26,684 bases of DNA from JAZGER01 sp036480335 (GCA_036480335.1 JAZGGH010000031.1:1-26684); one strand, 5' to 3'. Numbered from the stretch's first letter, positions 15,204-23,429 are shown. Notes: a model not told the origin generated them from the letters alone. Translations and numbers: made by a program.

Positions 15204-16568
15204 ATGTCACAGAAACTGGCACTGGTCGTAGACGACTCTGAATCTGCCCGTCAGGTTCTCCGGCGTATGCTGGAAAAACACAACATTGCTGTAGATACGA
15301 CCAGCTCTGCCAGCGAGGCACTGGATTACCTTGCCCGACACCGACCTGATGTTATTTTCATGGATCATAATATGCCGGGCATGGATGGCCTGGAAGCCGT
15401 CAAGCATATCAAGGCAAACCCCAAGACAGTCACCATTCCTGTGATGATGTATACCTCGAAGGAAGGTGATCTGTACCTGGGTGAAGCACGTGCCCTCGGT
15501 GCCGTGGGTATTCTTCCCAAAACCGTTGCACCCGGAGAATTGTTTGGTGCGCTGGTACGCCTTGGTCTGACCCAGGACCGGCGCACCAATCCGCCTGATC
15601 ACAACCCGGACGGACCCTCTGAACGGGCAACGGATATAGCGGAAATGGGTACCCGTGGCTGGGCACATGTTGATGAACCCATACCGGTTCTCACCCATGC
15701 AAACCCGCCTTCCGAAGAAGATAATCGTCTTAGATTCCTGCTGGAGGAACAACGCGTAGAGCTGCGCAAGGATATACTAGTCTCCATTGAATCCGTAAGC
15801 CGCAATGTTAACAGCAAGCTAACTCAGGAACTGGATAAGCGTTTTCAAAACCCGCAACCTGTTGAAAAAAAATCGTCAGGTGCATTCTGGAAACTGGCAA
15901 CCATCGGCAGCTTTTTCCTGTTAGCCTGGGCTCTGAGCGGTATTCATACACTCAAAAACCAGATAACTGATCTAACAGCTTCTTTGACACCAAAAATATC
16001 TCGCAGTATTGCCAGAGCAAAAGCCCCCAACCAGAGAGCCAAACCCGCTCAGCAAGTCTCTATTGAGAAAAAACCGGTCGCAAAAAAACCTCCTGGCATT
16101 CTGACAACCGAGAAACTCTCGATTGATAAATCTATGCCATATCCTTATCAGGAACTCGCTCTAGACAAGGAACGGCTTGAAATGCTTGATTCGCTGGTTA
16201 ACAAACTTAAAGAGCGTAATTTCGAGGGGCGCGTGACACTGGAAACACATGTCGGCGACTTCTGTTTGACTGGAAACACGGCAAAGGGCTTTGAACTGGC
16301 TGATCCGGATTTACCCCTCACTCAATGCGATTTTATTGGTAACCCGGTACAACCCACAGACCTGCCAGCAACACAGCAATCACTGCAATTTGCCAACCTG
16401 TTGTCATCCCTGGATCTGGACGGAAAATTTGATATCGAAATCGTTAGTCTGCCGCGTGCCAATCCCCTGTCTGCTTACCCGGAACGTAACCAGGAAACGA
16501 AAGCAGGTGAATGGAACAAAGCGGCCACAGCCAACAATATGGTATTGATCGACTTGCAGTCAGAGTAG
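15204..16568 (+). CDS. membrane-anchored response-regulator receiver protein with an unrecognised C-terminal domain
   Basis: Residues 4 to about 122 are a complete CheY-like receiver domain: acidic pocket Asp10/Asp11, phospho-acceptor Asp54 in IFMDHNMPGMDG, Thr84, and Lys106 in LPKT. A polar linker and a likely coiled coil (about 172-215) follow, then one membrane span (about 228-246, FWKLATIGSFFLLAWALSGI). A basic Lys/Pro/Ala stretch (about 263-298) leads to a globular part (312-454) that I do not recognise; it contains two cysteines (354 and 375). With the receiver in the cytoplasm, the last domain should be periplasmic. No DNA-binding or enzymatic output domain is visible and no histidine kinase is adjacent. 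I chose ATG 15204, with GAGG six bases upstream; a TTG at 15201 is in frame but too close to that site. Confidence 0.85.
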   Translation: MSQKLALVVDDSESARQVLRRMLEKHNIAVDTTSSASEALDYLARHRPDVIFMDHNMPGMDGLEAVKHIKANPKTVTIPVMMYTSKEGDLYLGEARALGAVGILPKTVAPGELFGALVRLGLTQDRRTNPPDHNPDGPSERATDIAEMGTRGWAHVDEPIPVLTHANPPSEEDNRLRFLLEEQRVELRKDILVSIESVSRNVNSKLTQELDKRFQNPQPVEKKSSGAFWKLATIGSFFLLAWALSGIHTLKNQITDLTASLTPKISRSIARAKAPNQRAKPAQQVSIEKKPVAKKPPGILTTEKLSIDKSMPYPYQELALDKERLEMLDSLVNKLKERNFEGRVTLETHVGDFCLTGNTAKGFELADPDLPLTQCDFIGNPVQPTDLPATQQSLQFANLLSSLDLDGKFDIEIVSLPRANPLSAYPERNQETKAGEWNKAATANNMVLIDLQSE

Positions 16569-16572
16569 CAGT

Positions 16573-16619
16573 GCGGGGAGAGAAAACCGTTATTCAGGTT
16601 TTCTGATAAATATCCCCGC
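16573..16619. terminator. hairpin between the receiver-protein gene and thiC
   Basis: Two nested stems: outer GCGGGGA (16573-16579) with TCCCCGC (16613-16619), and inner AGAAAACC (16581-16588) with GGTTTTCT (16597-16604). It overlaps the last codons of thiC and starts 5 bases after the convergent gene. No long T-run is present, so termination strength is uncertain. Confidence 0.45.
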
Positions 16620-18474
16620 CCTTATCCTTAAATTCCCGGGCCTTTTCTTCCATGCCTTTTTCAACCGCAATCTGAATATCCGCAATCCCTTTAGATGCGG
16701 CATATTCCCTCACATCCTGGCTGATTTTCATGGAGCAGAAATGCGGCCCACACATGGAACAGAAATGCGCCACCTTGGCGGAATCCTTGGGCAGGGTTTC
16801 ATCATGAAACTCGCGCGCCTTGTCCGGATCAAGCCCCAGATTGAACTGATCTTCCCAGCGAAATTCGAAACGGGCTTTTGACATGGCGTTATCCCGCACC
16901 TGAGCACCCGGATGGCCTTTGGCGAGATCAGCTGCATGGGCAGCAATCTTGTAAGTAATAATGCCATCACGCACATCCTGCTTATTCGGCAGACCAAGAT
17001 GCTCTTTGGGAGTGACATAACACAACATAGCTGTGCCATACCAACCGATCTGAGCGGCACCGATAGCAGAGGTAATATGATCATATCCGGGTGCAATATC
17101 CGTGGTCAGTGGCCCCAGGGTATAGAAGGGTGCTTCAAAGCAATCATCCAGCTCCTTGTCCATATTTTCCTTAATCATCTGCATCGGCACATGTCCCGGG
17201 CCTTCAATCATCACCTGAACATCATGCTGCCAGGCAATTTTTGTAAGTTCACCCAATGTTTCCAGCTCGGCAAACTGAGCCTCATCATTAGCATCAGCGA
17301 GTGACCCAGGACGCAAACCATCACCCAACGAAAAGGACACATCATAGGCCTTCATAATCTCACAGATGTCTTCAAAATGGGTGTACAGGAAATTTTCCTG
17401 ATGATGCGCCAGACACCATTTGGCAAGAATCGAACCACCGCGTGAGACAATACCAGTCACACGCTTTGCCGTCATTGGCACATAAGCAAGGCGCACGCCA
17501 GCATGGATGGTAAAATAATCCACGCCCTGTTCAGCCTGCTCAATCAATGTATCGCGGAATATCTCCCAGGTCAGATCTTCCGACTTGCCATCAACTTTCT
17601 CCAGCGCCTGATAAATGGGTACGGTACCAACCGGTACTGGCGAGTTGCGCAATATCCATTCGCGAGTTTCATGAATATTCTTGCCGGTGGAAAGATCCAT
17701 CACCGTATCGCCGCCCCAACGCGTCGACCAGACCATTTTTTCCACTTCTTCTGCTATCGACGAAGACACGGCTGAATTACCGATATTGGTATTCACCTTA
17801 ACGAGGAAATTGCGACCGATAATCATTGGCTCAAGTTCAGGATGATTGATGTTGGCAGGAATAATTGCACGGCCCAGGGCGATTTCATCGCGCACAAACT
17901 CGGCCGTTACGCGTTCTGGAATGGATGCACCAAAAGACTGGCCTCGATGTTGCCTGAGCAAACTGCTGCCTTCCATCTGTTCCAGACGCAAATTCTCACG
18001 AATGGCAACGTATTCCATTTCCGGCGTTATGATTCCCTGCCTGGCATAGTGCATCTGTGAAACATTCTTGCCAGCAAGCGCCTTTTTCGGTTTACGAATG
18101 TGTTCAAAACGCAGATGATCCAGTGATGTATCGCTGGCACGTTGACGGCCAAATTCAGACCCCAGACCATCAAGCTGCTGTGTATTTTGACGCTCGTGGA
18201 TCCAGCCACTGCGAATATCAGGCAGCCCCTTGAGTAAATCAATCTTGATATCAGGATCGGTAAAGGGACCCGATGTATCATAAACAGTAATCGGCGGGTT
18301 TTTTTCCGCACCGAAACTGGCAGGCGTTTCTGCCTGGATAATTTCACGCATACTGACCCGAATATCCGGGCGTGAACCTTCGACATAAACCTTGGCCGAG
18401 CCAGGAAAAGGCTGGGTAACTTCGGCAGACAGGCGACTGGTCTGATCGACAAAATCTTCAGGTATGGCACTCAT
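16594..18474 (-). CDS. thiC: phosphomethylpyrimidine synthase ThiC
   Basis: Radical-SAM enzyme that rearranges aminoimidazole ribotide into hydroxymethylpyrimidine phosphate for thiamine synthesis. The 626-residue protein is full length (E. coli about 631). The C-terminal cluster motif is intact: C572-x2-C575-x4-C580 in CSMCGPHFCSMK binds the 4Fe-4S cluster. Other landmarks are GAEITPEMEY-like IITPEMEYVAIREN, VNTNIGNSAV, MDLSTGKNIHETREWI, SFSLGDGLRPGS, EGPGHVPM and DIAPGYDHITSAIG. Start ATG 18474 with the strong site GGGAGGAG (18483-18490) eight bases upstream, itself next to a small hairpin and behind a TPP riboswitch, so thiamine pyrophosphate most likely represses it. Other thiamine genes are not in the window. 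Confidence 0.97.
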   Translation of the reverse strand: MSAIPEDFVDQTSRLSAEVTQPFPGSAKVYVEGSRPDIRVSMREIIQAETPASFGAEKNPPITVYDTSGPFTDPDIKIDLLKGLPDIRSGWIHERQNTQQLDGLGSEFGRQRASDTSLDHLRFEHIRKPKKALAGKNVSQMHYARQGIITPEMEYVAIRENLRLEQMEGSSLLRQHRGQSFGASIPERVTAEFVRDEIALGRAIIPANINHPELEPMIIGRNFLVKVNTNIGNSAVSSSIAEEVEKMVWSTRWGGDTVMDLSTGKNIHETREWILRNSPVPVGTVPIYQALEKVDGKSEDLTWEIFRDTLIEQAEQGVDYFTIHAGVRLAYVPMTAKRVTGIVSRGGSILAKWCLAHHQENFLYTHFEDICEIMKAYDVSFSLGDGLRPGSLADANDEAQFAELETLGELTKIAWQHDVQVMIEGPGHVPMQMIKENMDKELDDCFEAPFYTLGPLTTDIAPGYDHITSAIGAAQIGWYGTAMLCYVTPKEHLGLPNKQDVRDGIITYKIAAHAADLAKGHPGAQVRDNAMSKARFEFRWEDQFNLGLDPDKAREFHDETLPKDSAKVAHFCSMCGPHFCSMKISQDVREYAASKGIADIQIAVEKGMEEKAREFKDKGGDIYQKT

Positions 18475-18487
18475 TTACGATACTCCT

Positions 18488-18506
18488 CCCTCACATATGT
18501 GTGGGG
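18488..18506 (-). promoter_or_regulatory. small hairpin covering part of the thiC ribosome-binding site
   Basis: On the minus strand CCC, the 10-base palindrome CACATATGTG and GGG can fold together with single A bulges; the GGG is the first half of the GGGAGGAG site. It may be the expression platform of the riboswitch, acting on translation. Inference from base pairing only. Confidence 0.4.
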
Positions 18507-18539
18507 TTTCTTCTATACAGAGGAAGGAAGCCAGCAACA

Positions 18540-18612
18540 CCAGCTTCCCTGCGCAGGTTCTAACCTTATCAGGTTCAAAGGGTCTTTCTCAGCCGTATTG
18601 GCACCCCTAGCT
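18540..18612 (-). ncRNA. TPP riboswitch (THI element) upstream of thiC
   Basis: Read on the minus strand, the conserved THI-box segments occur in the right order: GGGGTGC (18601-18607), CTGAGA (18587-18592), CCTTTGAACCTGAT (ending at 18568), then a variable stem and GCAGGGAAGC (18543-18552). These form the pyrimidine- and pyrophosphate-sensing helices of the thiamine pyrophosphate aptamer. It lies about 65 bases before thiC. No terminator with a T-run follows, so control by hiding the ribosome-binding site is more likely than transcription termination. Confidence 0.94.
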
Positions 18613-18621
18613 ATAATGCGC

Positions 18622-18651
18622 AGTATAGCATGATATGGGCACCTCTATTAA
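18622..18651 (-). promoter_or_regulatory. candidate thiC promoter, -35 inside a repeat element
   Basis: On the minus strand TATACT (18622-18627, 5 of 6) is preceded at 18 bases by TTAATA (18646-18651, 4 of 6). Transcription would start just before the riboswitch. The -35 falls in the end of the repeat element at 18637-18775. Confidence 0.45.
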
Positions 18652-18775
18652 TCGTCTTTTCGCCCGATTTCTGCGTTGGATGACAATTGCGATCCTCATG
18701 TATGCCGTATACACTGCGGTTCTCAAAATTCATCTGCCTTGAACTCAGACGAAAATCCTGATTAATAGTGGCACC
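18637..18775. repeat. palindromic intergenic repeat, copy A
   Basis: A 139-base element with inverted ends: CTATTAATC at 18645-18653 pairs perfectly with GATTAATAG at 18760-18768, and GGCACC-like bases flank both. The two halves are loosely complementary about a centre near 18706 (TATGCCGTATA). A 30-base block (18654-18683) recurs inverted at 25784-25813 with one mismatch. The centre (18695-18718) matches 26604-26627 in inverted orientation at 20 of 24 bases. No open reading frame of substance; likely a MITE- or REP-like dispersed element. It fills most of the thiC-methyltransferase gap. Confidence 0.75.
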
Positions 18776-18873
18776 ATACTTCGTCGAAACTTGCCAACAA
18801 ATACTTGCCGAATCCACTGAAAACCCGTATCTTTTCTGCCTACCGTGATTTGCACCCGCTCTGGAAACCCTTG

Positions 18874-19533
18874 ATGAATGCAATGAATACAAAGCTCGCA
18901 CGCTATAATATGATCGAACAACAGATTCGGCCCTGGGATGTTCTTGATACAGGCGTGCTGGATTTACTCGCACACCTTCCCAGAGAGGATTTTGTGCCAG
19001 AACGCTACCGTGCCCTGGCCTTTACCGATACCAGCATTCCGCTTGCACACAATCAGAGCATGATGCCGCCAAAACTGGAAGCACGTCTACTGCAGACACT
19101 GGAAATTTCCGATACTGACCGGATTCTGGAAATCGGCACAGGCAGTGGGTTTTTAACTGCCTGTCTGGCAAAACTGGGGCTGCATGTTGATACCGTTGAC
19201 CTGTTTGAAGATTTTACCGTTGCAGCAAAGGAAAACCTGCTGGCCCATGATATTAACAATGTCACCTACCATACGGCAGATGCCGGCAATGGCTGGAACC
19301 AGGGCGAGTTTGACATCATTGCGGTAACCGGTTCATTGCCTGTCGAACATCGTGGTTTTCATGAACGGCTGGCTATAGGCGGTAAACTGTTTCTTATTGT
19401 TGGTAAGCCGCCCATAATGACAGTTCGACTGATTACACGCGTGAGCCAGTCTGGCTGGTACGAGACGAATCTTTTTGAAACCTCTGTGCCCGCGTTGATC
19501 GGTGCCCCTAAACCAGAGACATTCAGTTTCTGA
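18874..19533 (+). CDS. protein-L-isoaspartate O-methyltransferase family protein
   Basis: A SAM-dependent methyltransferase of the PCMT fold, about 219 residues. Seen: MIEQQIRPWDVLD at the start (typical of the homologue found next to tolC in gammaproteobacteria), then REDFVPERYRALAFTD, the substrate segment MMPPKLEARLLQ, SAM motif I ILEIGTGSGFLTACLA (about 88-103), and a later IIAVTGSLP in place of the usual post-II motif. It may repair isoaspartyl damage, but this branch is distinct from classical Pcm and its true substrate is unclear. ATG 18874 (GGAA seven bases upstream) and ATG 18883 are both possible. The frame stays open upstream to a TTG at 18805, but that part has no family similarity. 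It heads an operon with rhodanese and tolC. Confidence 0.85.
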   Translation: MNAMNTKLARYNMIEQQIRPWDVLDTGVLDLLAHLPREDFVPERYRALAFTDTSIPLAHNQSMMPPKLEARLLQTLEISDTDRILEIGTGSGFLTACLAKLGLHVDTVDLFEDFTVAAKENLLAHDINNVTYHTADAGNGWNQGEFDIIAVTGSLPVEHRGFHERLAIGGKLFLIVGKPPIMTVRLITRVSQSGWYETNLFETSVPALIGAPKPETFSF

Positions 19534-19536
19534 ACA

Positions 19537-19869
19537 ATGGGACAGTCGGTTCGTGATTTCAGCGCCACGCAGTTGCATACGTATTTATCCACCGCGAACA
19601 CCGCACCCAGACTACTTGATGTTAGAGAGCCATGGGAATACGATATCGCTCACCTCAAGGGTTCGGAACTCGTGCCGCTAAAATCCATACCCGGAAAACT
19701 GGAGAGGTTTGATCCTGAACAGGAAATGGTCGTCATCTGCCACCACGGAATACGTAGTATGCAAGTCTGTCGATACCTGGCTAGTCTGGGTTTCACCCAC
19801 TTGATCAACCTGCGCGGAGGCGTTAATGCATGGGCCCGCGACATAGACAGGCTCATGTCAACTTACTAA
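19537..19869 (+). CDS. single-domain rhodanese-like protein
   Basis: A 110-residue rhodanese domain, the kind that carries sulfane sulfur on a cysteine as a persulfide. Seen: LLDVREPWEYDIAHLKGS (residues about 27-44), the active loop ICHHGIRSMQV (about 68-78) with the catalytic Cys, and the closing NLRGGVNAWARDID. The loop C-H-H-G-I-R fits the CxxGxR pattern of active enzymes. It starts at ATG 19537, three bases after the methyltransferase stop, and ends 12 bases before tolC, so it is in one operon with both. This three-gene order is common in gammaproteobacteria. The precise sulfur partner is unknown. Confidence 0.93.
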   Translation: MGQSVRDFSATQLHTYLSTANTAPRLLDVREPWEYDIAHLKGSELVPLKSIPGKLERFDPEQEMVVICHHGIRSMQVCRYLASLGFTHLINLRGGVNAWARDIDRLMSTY

Positions 19870-19881
19870 AGAAGTTACAGT

Positions 19882-21234
19882 ATGGATACTAGAAAAAACC
19901 TGATTAGCACCCTTTTCTCCATTAGTCTATTAGCCACATCCACAGCTCGCGCTGAAGACCTGATGTCTGTTTACCAGCAAGCGATTATCAGTAATCCGGA
20001 ACTGGCCGCAGCGGCGGCTGATCGACAGGCCATCGTAGAAAAACGCGTGCAAAGTAAAGCCGGACTATTGCCAAATATCGGCTTCAACGCTGACCTTTCA
20101 CGCACACGTTTCCAGGCGCAAAATCCGCCCCCCCCGTCACAACGTCCGGCGAACTTTAAAAGAACAACCTATTCGACAGACAAATCAGCTTCCCTGTCAC
20201 TGACCCAACCACTGTTTCGCTATGATCGCTGGATCGCACTGAAACAAGCAGACAGTCAGATTGCCGAAGCAGAAGCTCGATATGCTGCTGCTGAACAGAC
20301 ACTGATACTAACAACGGCCGAACGGTATTTCGCCATACTTGAAGCTGGCGATAACCAGGCTTTTGCTACAGCGGAAAAAGAGGCCATTGGCCGCCAACTG
20401 GAACAGGCGAAACAGCGCTTTGAGGTTGGTCTGATCGCTATCACAGACATAAACGAAGCCCAGGCACGTTATGACCTTGCTATCAGCCAGGAAATACAGG
20501 CGCTCAGCAATATCGAAGGCAGTCGCGATGCTCTGCGTGAAACAACTAACCAGTATCATGAAAAGCTCGATCTGGTTAAAGATAGTTTGCCGCTGGAATC
20601 ACCTGATCCGGCACAGCCTGATGAGTGGGTTAACGAATCTCTGAAACAAAATCTGAATGTTCTGGCAGCCCAGGCAGCTGTTGAGACGGCACACCATGAG
20701 ATCAAACGCCAGCGAACCGGCCACTATCCTACTCTGGATCTGCAAAGCAGTTATCGGATAATCGACCAGAATTTCGGTGGCATTGCACCAGTTGACAGGC
20801 ATGATGCCGACATTGGTCTGAACCTGAATATTCCCGTTTATCAGGGGGGTGCCGTAAATTCACGCACTCGCGAAGCCAGAAGCCGGTTTGAGCAGGCGAA
20901 TGAACAACTGGCGCTCACGCTGCGGCGTACGGAACTGCAAACGCGTAACGCCTATCGCGGCATCCAGACAGACATTGCCCAGGTCAAGGCCTTGCGGCAG
21001 TCGCTGAAATCCACACAAACGGCTGTTGATGCTGCAAATGCCGGACTTGAAGTAGGCACCCGCACCGTGGTTGACGTTCTCAACGCTCAAAGAGAGCATT
21101 TTCGTGCGAAGTTGAATTACGCTACCGCCAGATACCAGTATCTGCTTGATCATTTACGCCTGAAACAGGCTGTCGGCTCACTCTCCACAAGTGATCTGGA
21201 GCGCATTAATCAACATTTCAAAGCCACAAACTGA
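19882..21234 (+). CDS. tolC: TolC-family outer membrane channel protein
   Basis: TolC trimers form the outer-membrane and periplasmic tunnel for efflux pumps and type I secretion. The 450-residue precursor has a clear signal peptide (basic start, LISTLFSISLLATSTARA, cleavage near residue 24). Two structural repeats follow, each with a long heptad-rich helical pair: AAAAADRQAIVEKRVQSKAGLLPNIG-like and LNVLAAQAAVETAHHEIKRQRTGHYPTLDL-like segments. The family signature GLEVGTRTVVDVLNAQ is near residue 395. The first-repeat equivalent, QRFEVGLIAITDINEAQARYD, is near 178. A Pro-rich loop (about residues 83-90) is ordinary for the extracellular side. No inner-membrane pump or adaptor gene is adjacent. 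Confidence 0.94.
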   Translation: MDTRKNLISTLFSISLLATSTARAEDLMSVYQQAIISNPELAAAAADRQAIVEKRVQSKAGLLPNIGFNADLSRTRFQAQNPPPPSQRPANFKRTTYSTDKSASLSLTQPLFRYDRWIALKQADSQIAEAEARYAAAEQTLILTTAERYFAILEAGDNQAFATAEKEAIGRQLEQAKQRFEVGLIAITDINEAQARYDLAISQEIQALSNIEGSRDALRETTNQYHEKLDLVKDSLPLESPDPAQPDEWVNESLKQNLNVLAAQAAVETAHHEIKRQRTGHYPTLDLQSSYRIIDQNFGGIAPVDRHDADIGLNLNIPVYQGGAVNSRTREARSRFEQANEQLALTLRRTELQTRNAYRGIQTDIAQVKALRQSLKSTQTAVDAANAGLEVGTRTVVDVLNAQREHFRAKLNYATARYQYLLDHLRLKQAVGSLSTSDLERINQHFKATN

Positions 21235-21251
21235 TCAACAGTATCCAGAAT

Positions 21252-21773
21252 ATGGATTCCCTGACGCCTGTCATTCCTGACTTTGGTGATCCGATTGGCC
21301 TGCTACTGGCCTGTCATAGCAAAATGCGGGCACAATGTGACACGCTGGAAAAATTGCCGCTCCACCTGGCGGCAAATGGCGTTGATGATGACGCTAGCAT
21401 TGCCGTGCGTAAAATCATTATTTATTTCACAACCAGTGCCGCGCATCATCATCAGGACGAAGAAGAAGATGTATTTCCTGCATTATTGTACCAGTCTCCA
21501 CAAAGTGCCGATCTTATTCATGAGCTACAACGGCAACATACAGAGCTAAACAGGACATGGGATGCTTTAAAGTGTCTGCTGGATAAAACACAACAGTCAG
21601 CAGAAGCCACTCAACTGAATAGCCGAATCGAGATTTTCTGTCATCTTTACCGAAACCATCTTAATTATGAAGAAGAAAAACTATTCAGTCTGGTGCCCGA
21701 TATCCTGAGCCGCCGCCAGCTAGACGATATTGGTAACAGTATGGCCAGACGGCGTGGCATCAAACAATCCTGA
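21252..21773 (+). CDS. hemerythrin HHE-domain protein
   Basis: A four-helix cytoplasmic protein of 173 residues with the spaced His/Glu ligands of a di-iron HHE domain: His22 on helix 1, H65-HHQDEEEDVFP (65-75) on helix 2, His96 on helix 3 and H136-LNYEEE (136-142) on helix 4. Such proteins bind O2 or sense and repair oxidative or nitrosative damage; the exact role is not readable from sequence. It starts 17 bases after tolC and may be the last gene of that operon. Its stop lies 6 bases before the end of the convergent GH16 gene, with a small 6-bp hairpin (21768-21773/21780-21785) across the junction. Confidence 0.9.
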   Translation: MDSLTPVIPDFGDPIGLLLACHSKMRAQCDTLEKLPLHLAANGVDDDASIAVRKIIIYFTTSAAHHHQDEEEDVFPALLYQSPQSADLIHELQRQHTELNRTWDALKCLLDKTQQSAEATQLNSRIEIFCHLYRNHLNYEEEKLFSLVPDILSRRQLDDIGNSMARRRGIKQS

Positions 21774-21779
21774 ACGTTC

Positions 21780-23330
21780 TCAGGAACCGGACCAGACGCG
21801 CACGTAATCCACATACATCGTCGCGGCCTGAAAGCCATCAGGAATATCTGCATTTCGATCCCAACCACCTAATTGCTGAGACAACAACAGGTAGGAAGCA
21901 ACACGACTCACACGCCCTCCCGTATAACTCCAGGTTTTTTCACCATCCACATAAAAGTCTATACGACCAGGTTGCCAGTTCATTGCATACGTATGATATC
22001 CGTCATCAGAGACATCCTGAGAGATGCGCGGGGAATGAGTATTCGGATGTCCTGGGCCATAATAATCCCAATGCATGGCATGTTGTGTCTGGTCACCGCC
22101 CCAGATTCCCAATGACTCCATAACATCTATCTCCATGCCACCCTTGTCAACTGCCGAGGTATTCTTCCAGGGTGTTTTCACTTTCAGCTCTGCCAGATCT
22201 CCATAATTCCTGTCGGCAAATTCATTGCCCGCGCGGACATAGGCATCATCTGTCGGTGTGAGTATGTTGCCATCAATTTCCAGCCTGGGTTGATCTGAAT
22301 AATTAGCCGACTCCTTGCTGCCCAGCACAATCTGCTTCTGCTTCCTGAAGGTATCCGTCAATGCAAACCCTGCAGATTTACCTGCTGCAATCCGGGCATT
22401 CACATAGTCAGTCACATCAACCTCCAGATCCTGGCCTGGCACAATGTCGTTAACCAGGTTTGCTCCATTCTCGCTACTGGAAAACTGTTGCAACCAGAGC
22501 GGATCAAACGCAGGCCTGGTATTCCAGGTGACCGTTGCCTCATCCCAGTCATCAGAAAGCAGGCCATGCACAGAAAGATTGTAGTTAGTTTTATTGCGTT
22601 GTCTTTCATGACCTCGTAGCCTTTCAACACCCGTCACTCTGACTTTCAAAATGGCCGAAGCCACTGGCTGAGAATAATCTCCCAGCTGAAAACGCATAAG
22701 ACTTTCACGCTGGTGTTCCTTTTTTCCATAATCACCCCGATCAGGCATCAACCAGAATGCTGGCCATACACCATGCTCTACATCGTATTTAATTCTTGCC
22801 TCGAAATAACCATAGGCCTGACGAAATTTCTGGAAGGTGGTAATTTCAGCACCCGCATAATCATAGGCTTTACTGGCAAATACCATGGAACGTTTTTCTG
22901 CAATCAGCTCCACTTTTCCATCACGAACAATCACATTCTGACTGCTGTTACCGCCTATGCCCACAATACCCAGATGATGACCCGACAGACGCCACCTGGC
23001 GGGATCAAGTGAACCGCCTGAAAAATCATCTTCGAACACCATTGACCAGTTACCCGGAAGCGGTGGTTGAGGCCGATTATTACTCTGTCCGGCAATGTTT
23101 ACTGACTGGCCGGTTCTACGCGCTTGCCGATCTGACTGACTATTAGCAGCAGGCACTTGTGCCGTGGCATTATTTCCTGCCGGCTGTTTATCAGTGCTTA
23201 TAAAATGACTACTGGATTGCACTGATACAGAGGTTCTATTTGCATCGGCATTATTTGCAACTTTACAACCCGTCGTCAATAATGAATAAAGGATCACACT
23301 GCTTACAACTGGACACCTGATTATCTTCAC
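21780..23330 (-). CDS. GH16 glycoside hydrolase lipoprotein with an inserted DNRLRE/CBM96-like domain
   Basis: A probable lipoprotein: a hydrophobic signal ending TTGC (Cys22), then a Ser/Asn/Gln-rich spacer (about 23-90). The GH16 beta-sandwich begins at about 94 (WSMVFEDDFSGGSLDPARW) and runs through YGYFEARIKY (173-182) to WPAFWLMPDRG (189-199). It resumes at GGMEIDVMES (397-406), with catalytic Glu400, Asp402 and Glu405, then HAMHWDYYG, YHTYAMNWQPGRIDFYVDG and MYVDYVRVWSGS. The usual short loop between these halves is replaced by about 195 residues of DNRLRE type: ESLMRFQLGD, DWDEATVTWNTRP, DVTDYVNARIAAG, GSKESANYSDQPRLEI, and then TDDAYVRAGNEF..RNYGDLAELKVKT. That last piece is normally the first strand of such a domain. 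Endo-acting hydrolysis of a beta-linked galactan or glucan is likely; the substrate is not predictable. Start GTG 23330 with AGGG upstream. Confidence 0.88.
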   Translation of the reverse strand: MKIIRCPVVSSVILYSLLTTGCKVANNADANRTSVSVQSSSHFISTDKQPAGNNATAQVPAANSQSDRQARRTGQSVNIAGQSNNRPQPPLPGNWSMVFEDDFSGGSLDPARWRLSGHHLGIVGIGGNSSQNVIVRDGKVELIAEKRSMVFASKAYDYAGAEITTFQKFRQAYGYFEARIKYDVEHGVWPAFWLMPDRGDYGKKEHQRESLMRFQLGDYSQPVASAILKVRVTGVERLRGHERQRNKTNYNLSVHGLLSDDWDEATVTWNTRPAFDPLWLQQFSSSENGANLVNDIVPGQDLEVDVTDYVNARIAAGKSAGFALTDTFRKQKQIVLGSKESANYSDQPRLEIDGNILTPTDDAYVRAGNEFADRNYGDLAELKVKTPWKNTSAVDKGGMEIDVMESLGIWGGDQTQHAMHWDYYGPGHPNTHSPRISQDVSDDGYHTYAMNWQPGRIDFYVDGEKTWSYTGGRVSRVASYLLLSQQLGGWDRNADIPDGFQAATMYVDYVRVWSGS

Positions 23331-23429
23331 GGATTACCCTGTTAAATGACTTGTAGTAGCACCTATAATCGTCAAACAGGGGAAAACACTTGTTGCTGGC
23401 CGTCACAAAACAACGCTTTAGTACCTCTC

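Noticed and set aside
18637..18775. Remnant of an insertion sequence with transposase
   Set aside because: No transposase fragment can be read in any frame and no clear target duplication flanks it; a non-autonomous element fits better.
18805..18873. Upstream extension of the methyltransferase from TTG 18805
   Set aside because: The conserved family start is MIEQQIRPW; the extension has no similarity and no ribosome-binding site.
18611..18973. Minus-strand 120-residue open frame between thiC and the methyltransferase gene
   Set aside because: It runs through repeat A and antisense to the methyltransferase start, with no ribosome-binding site or recognisable protein.
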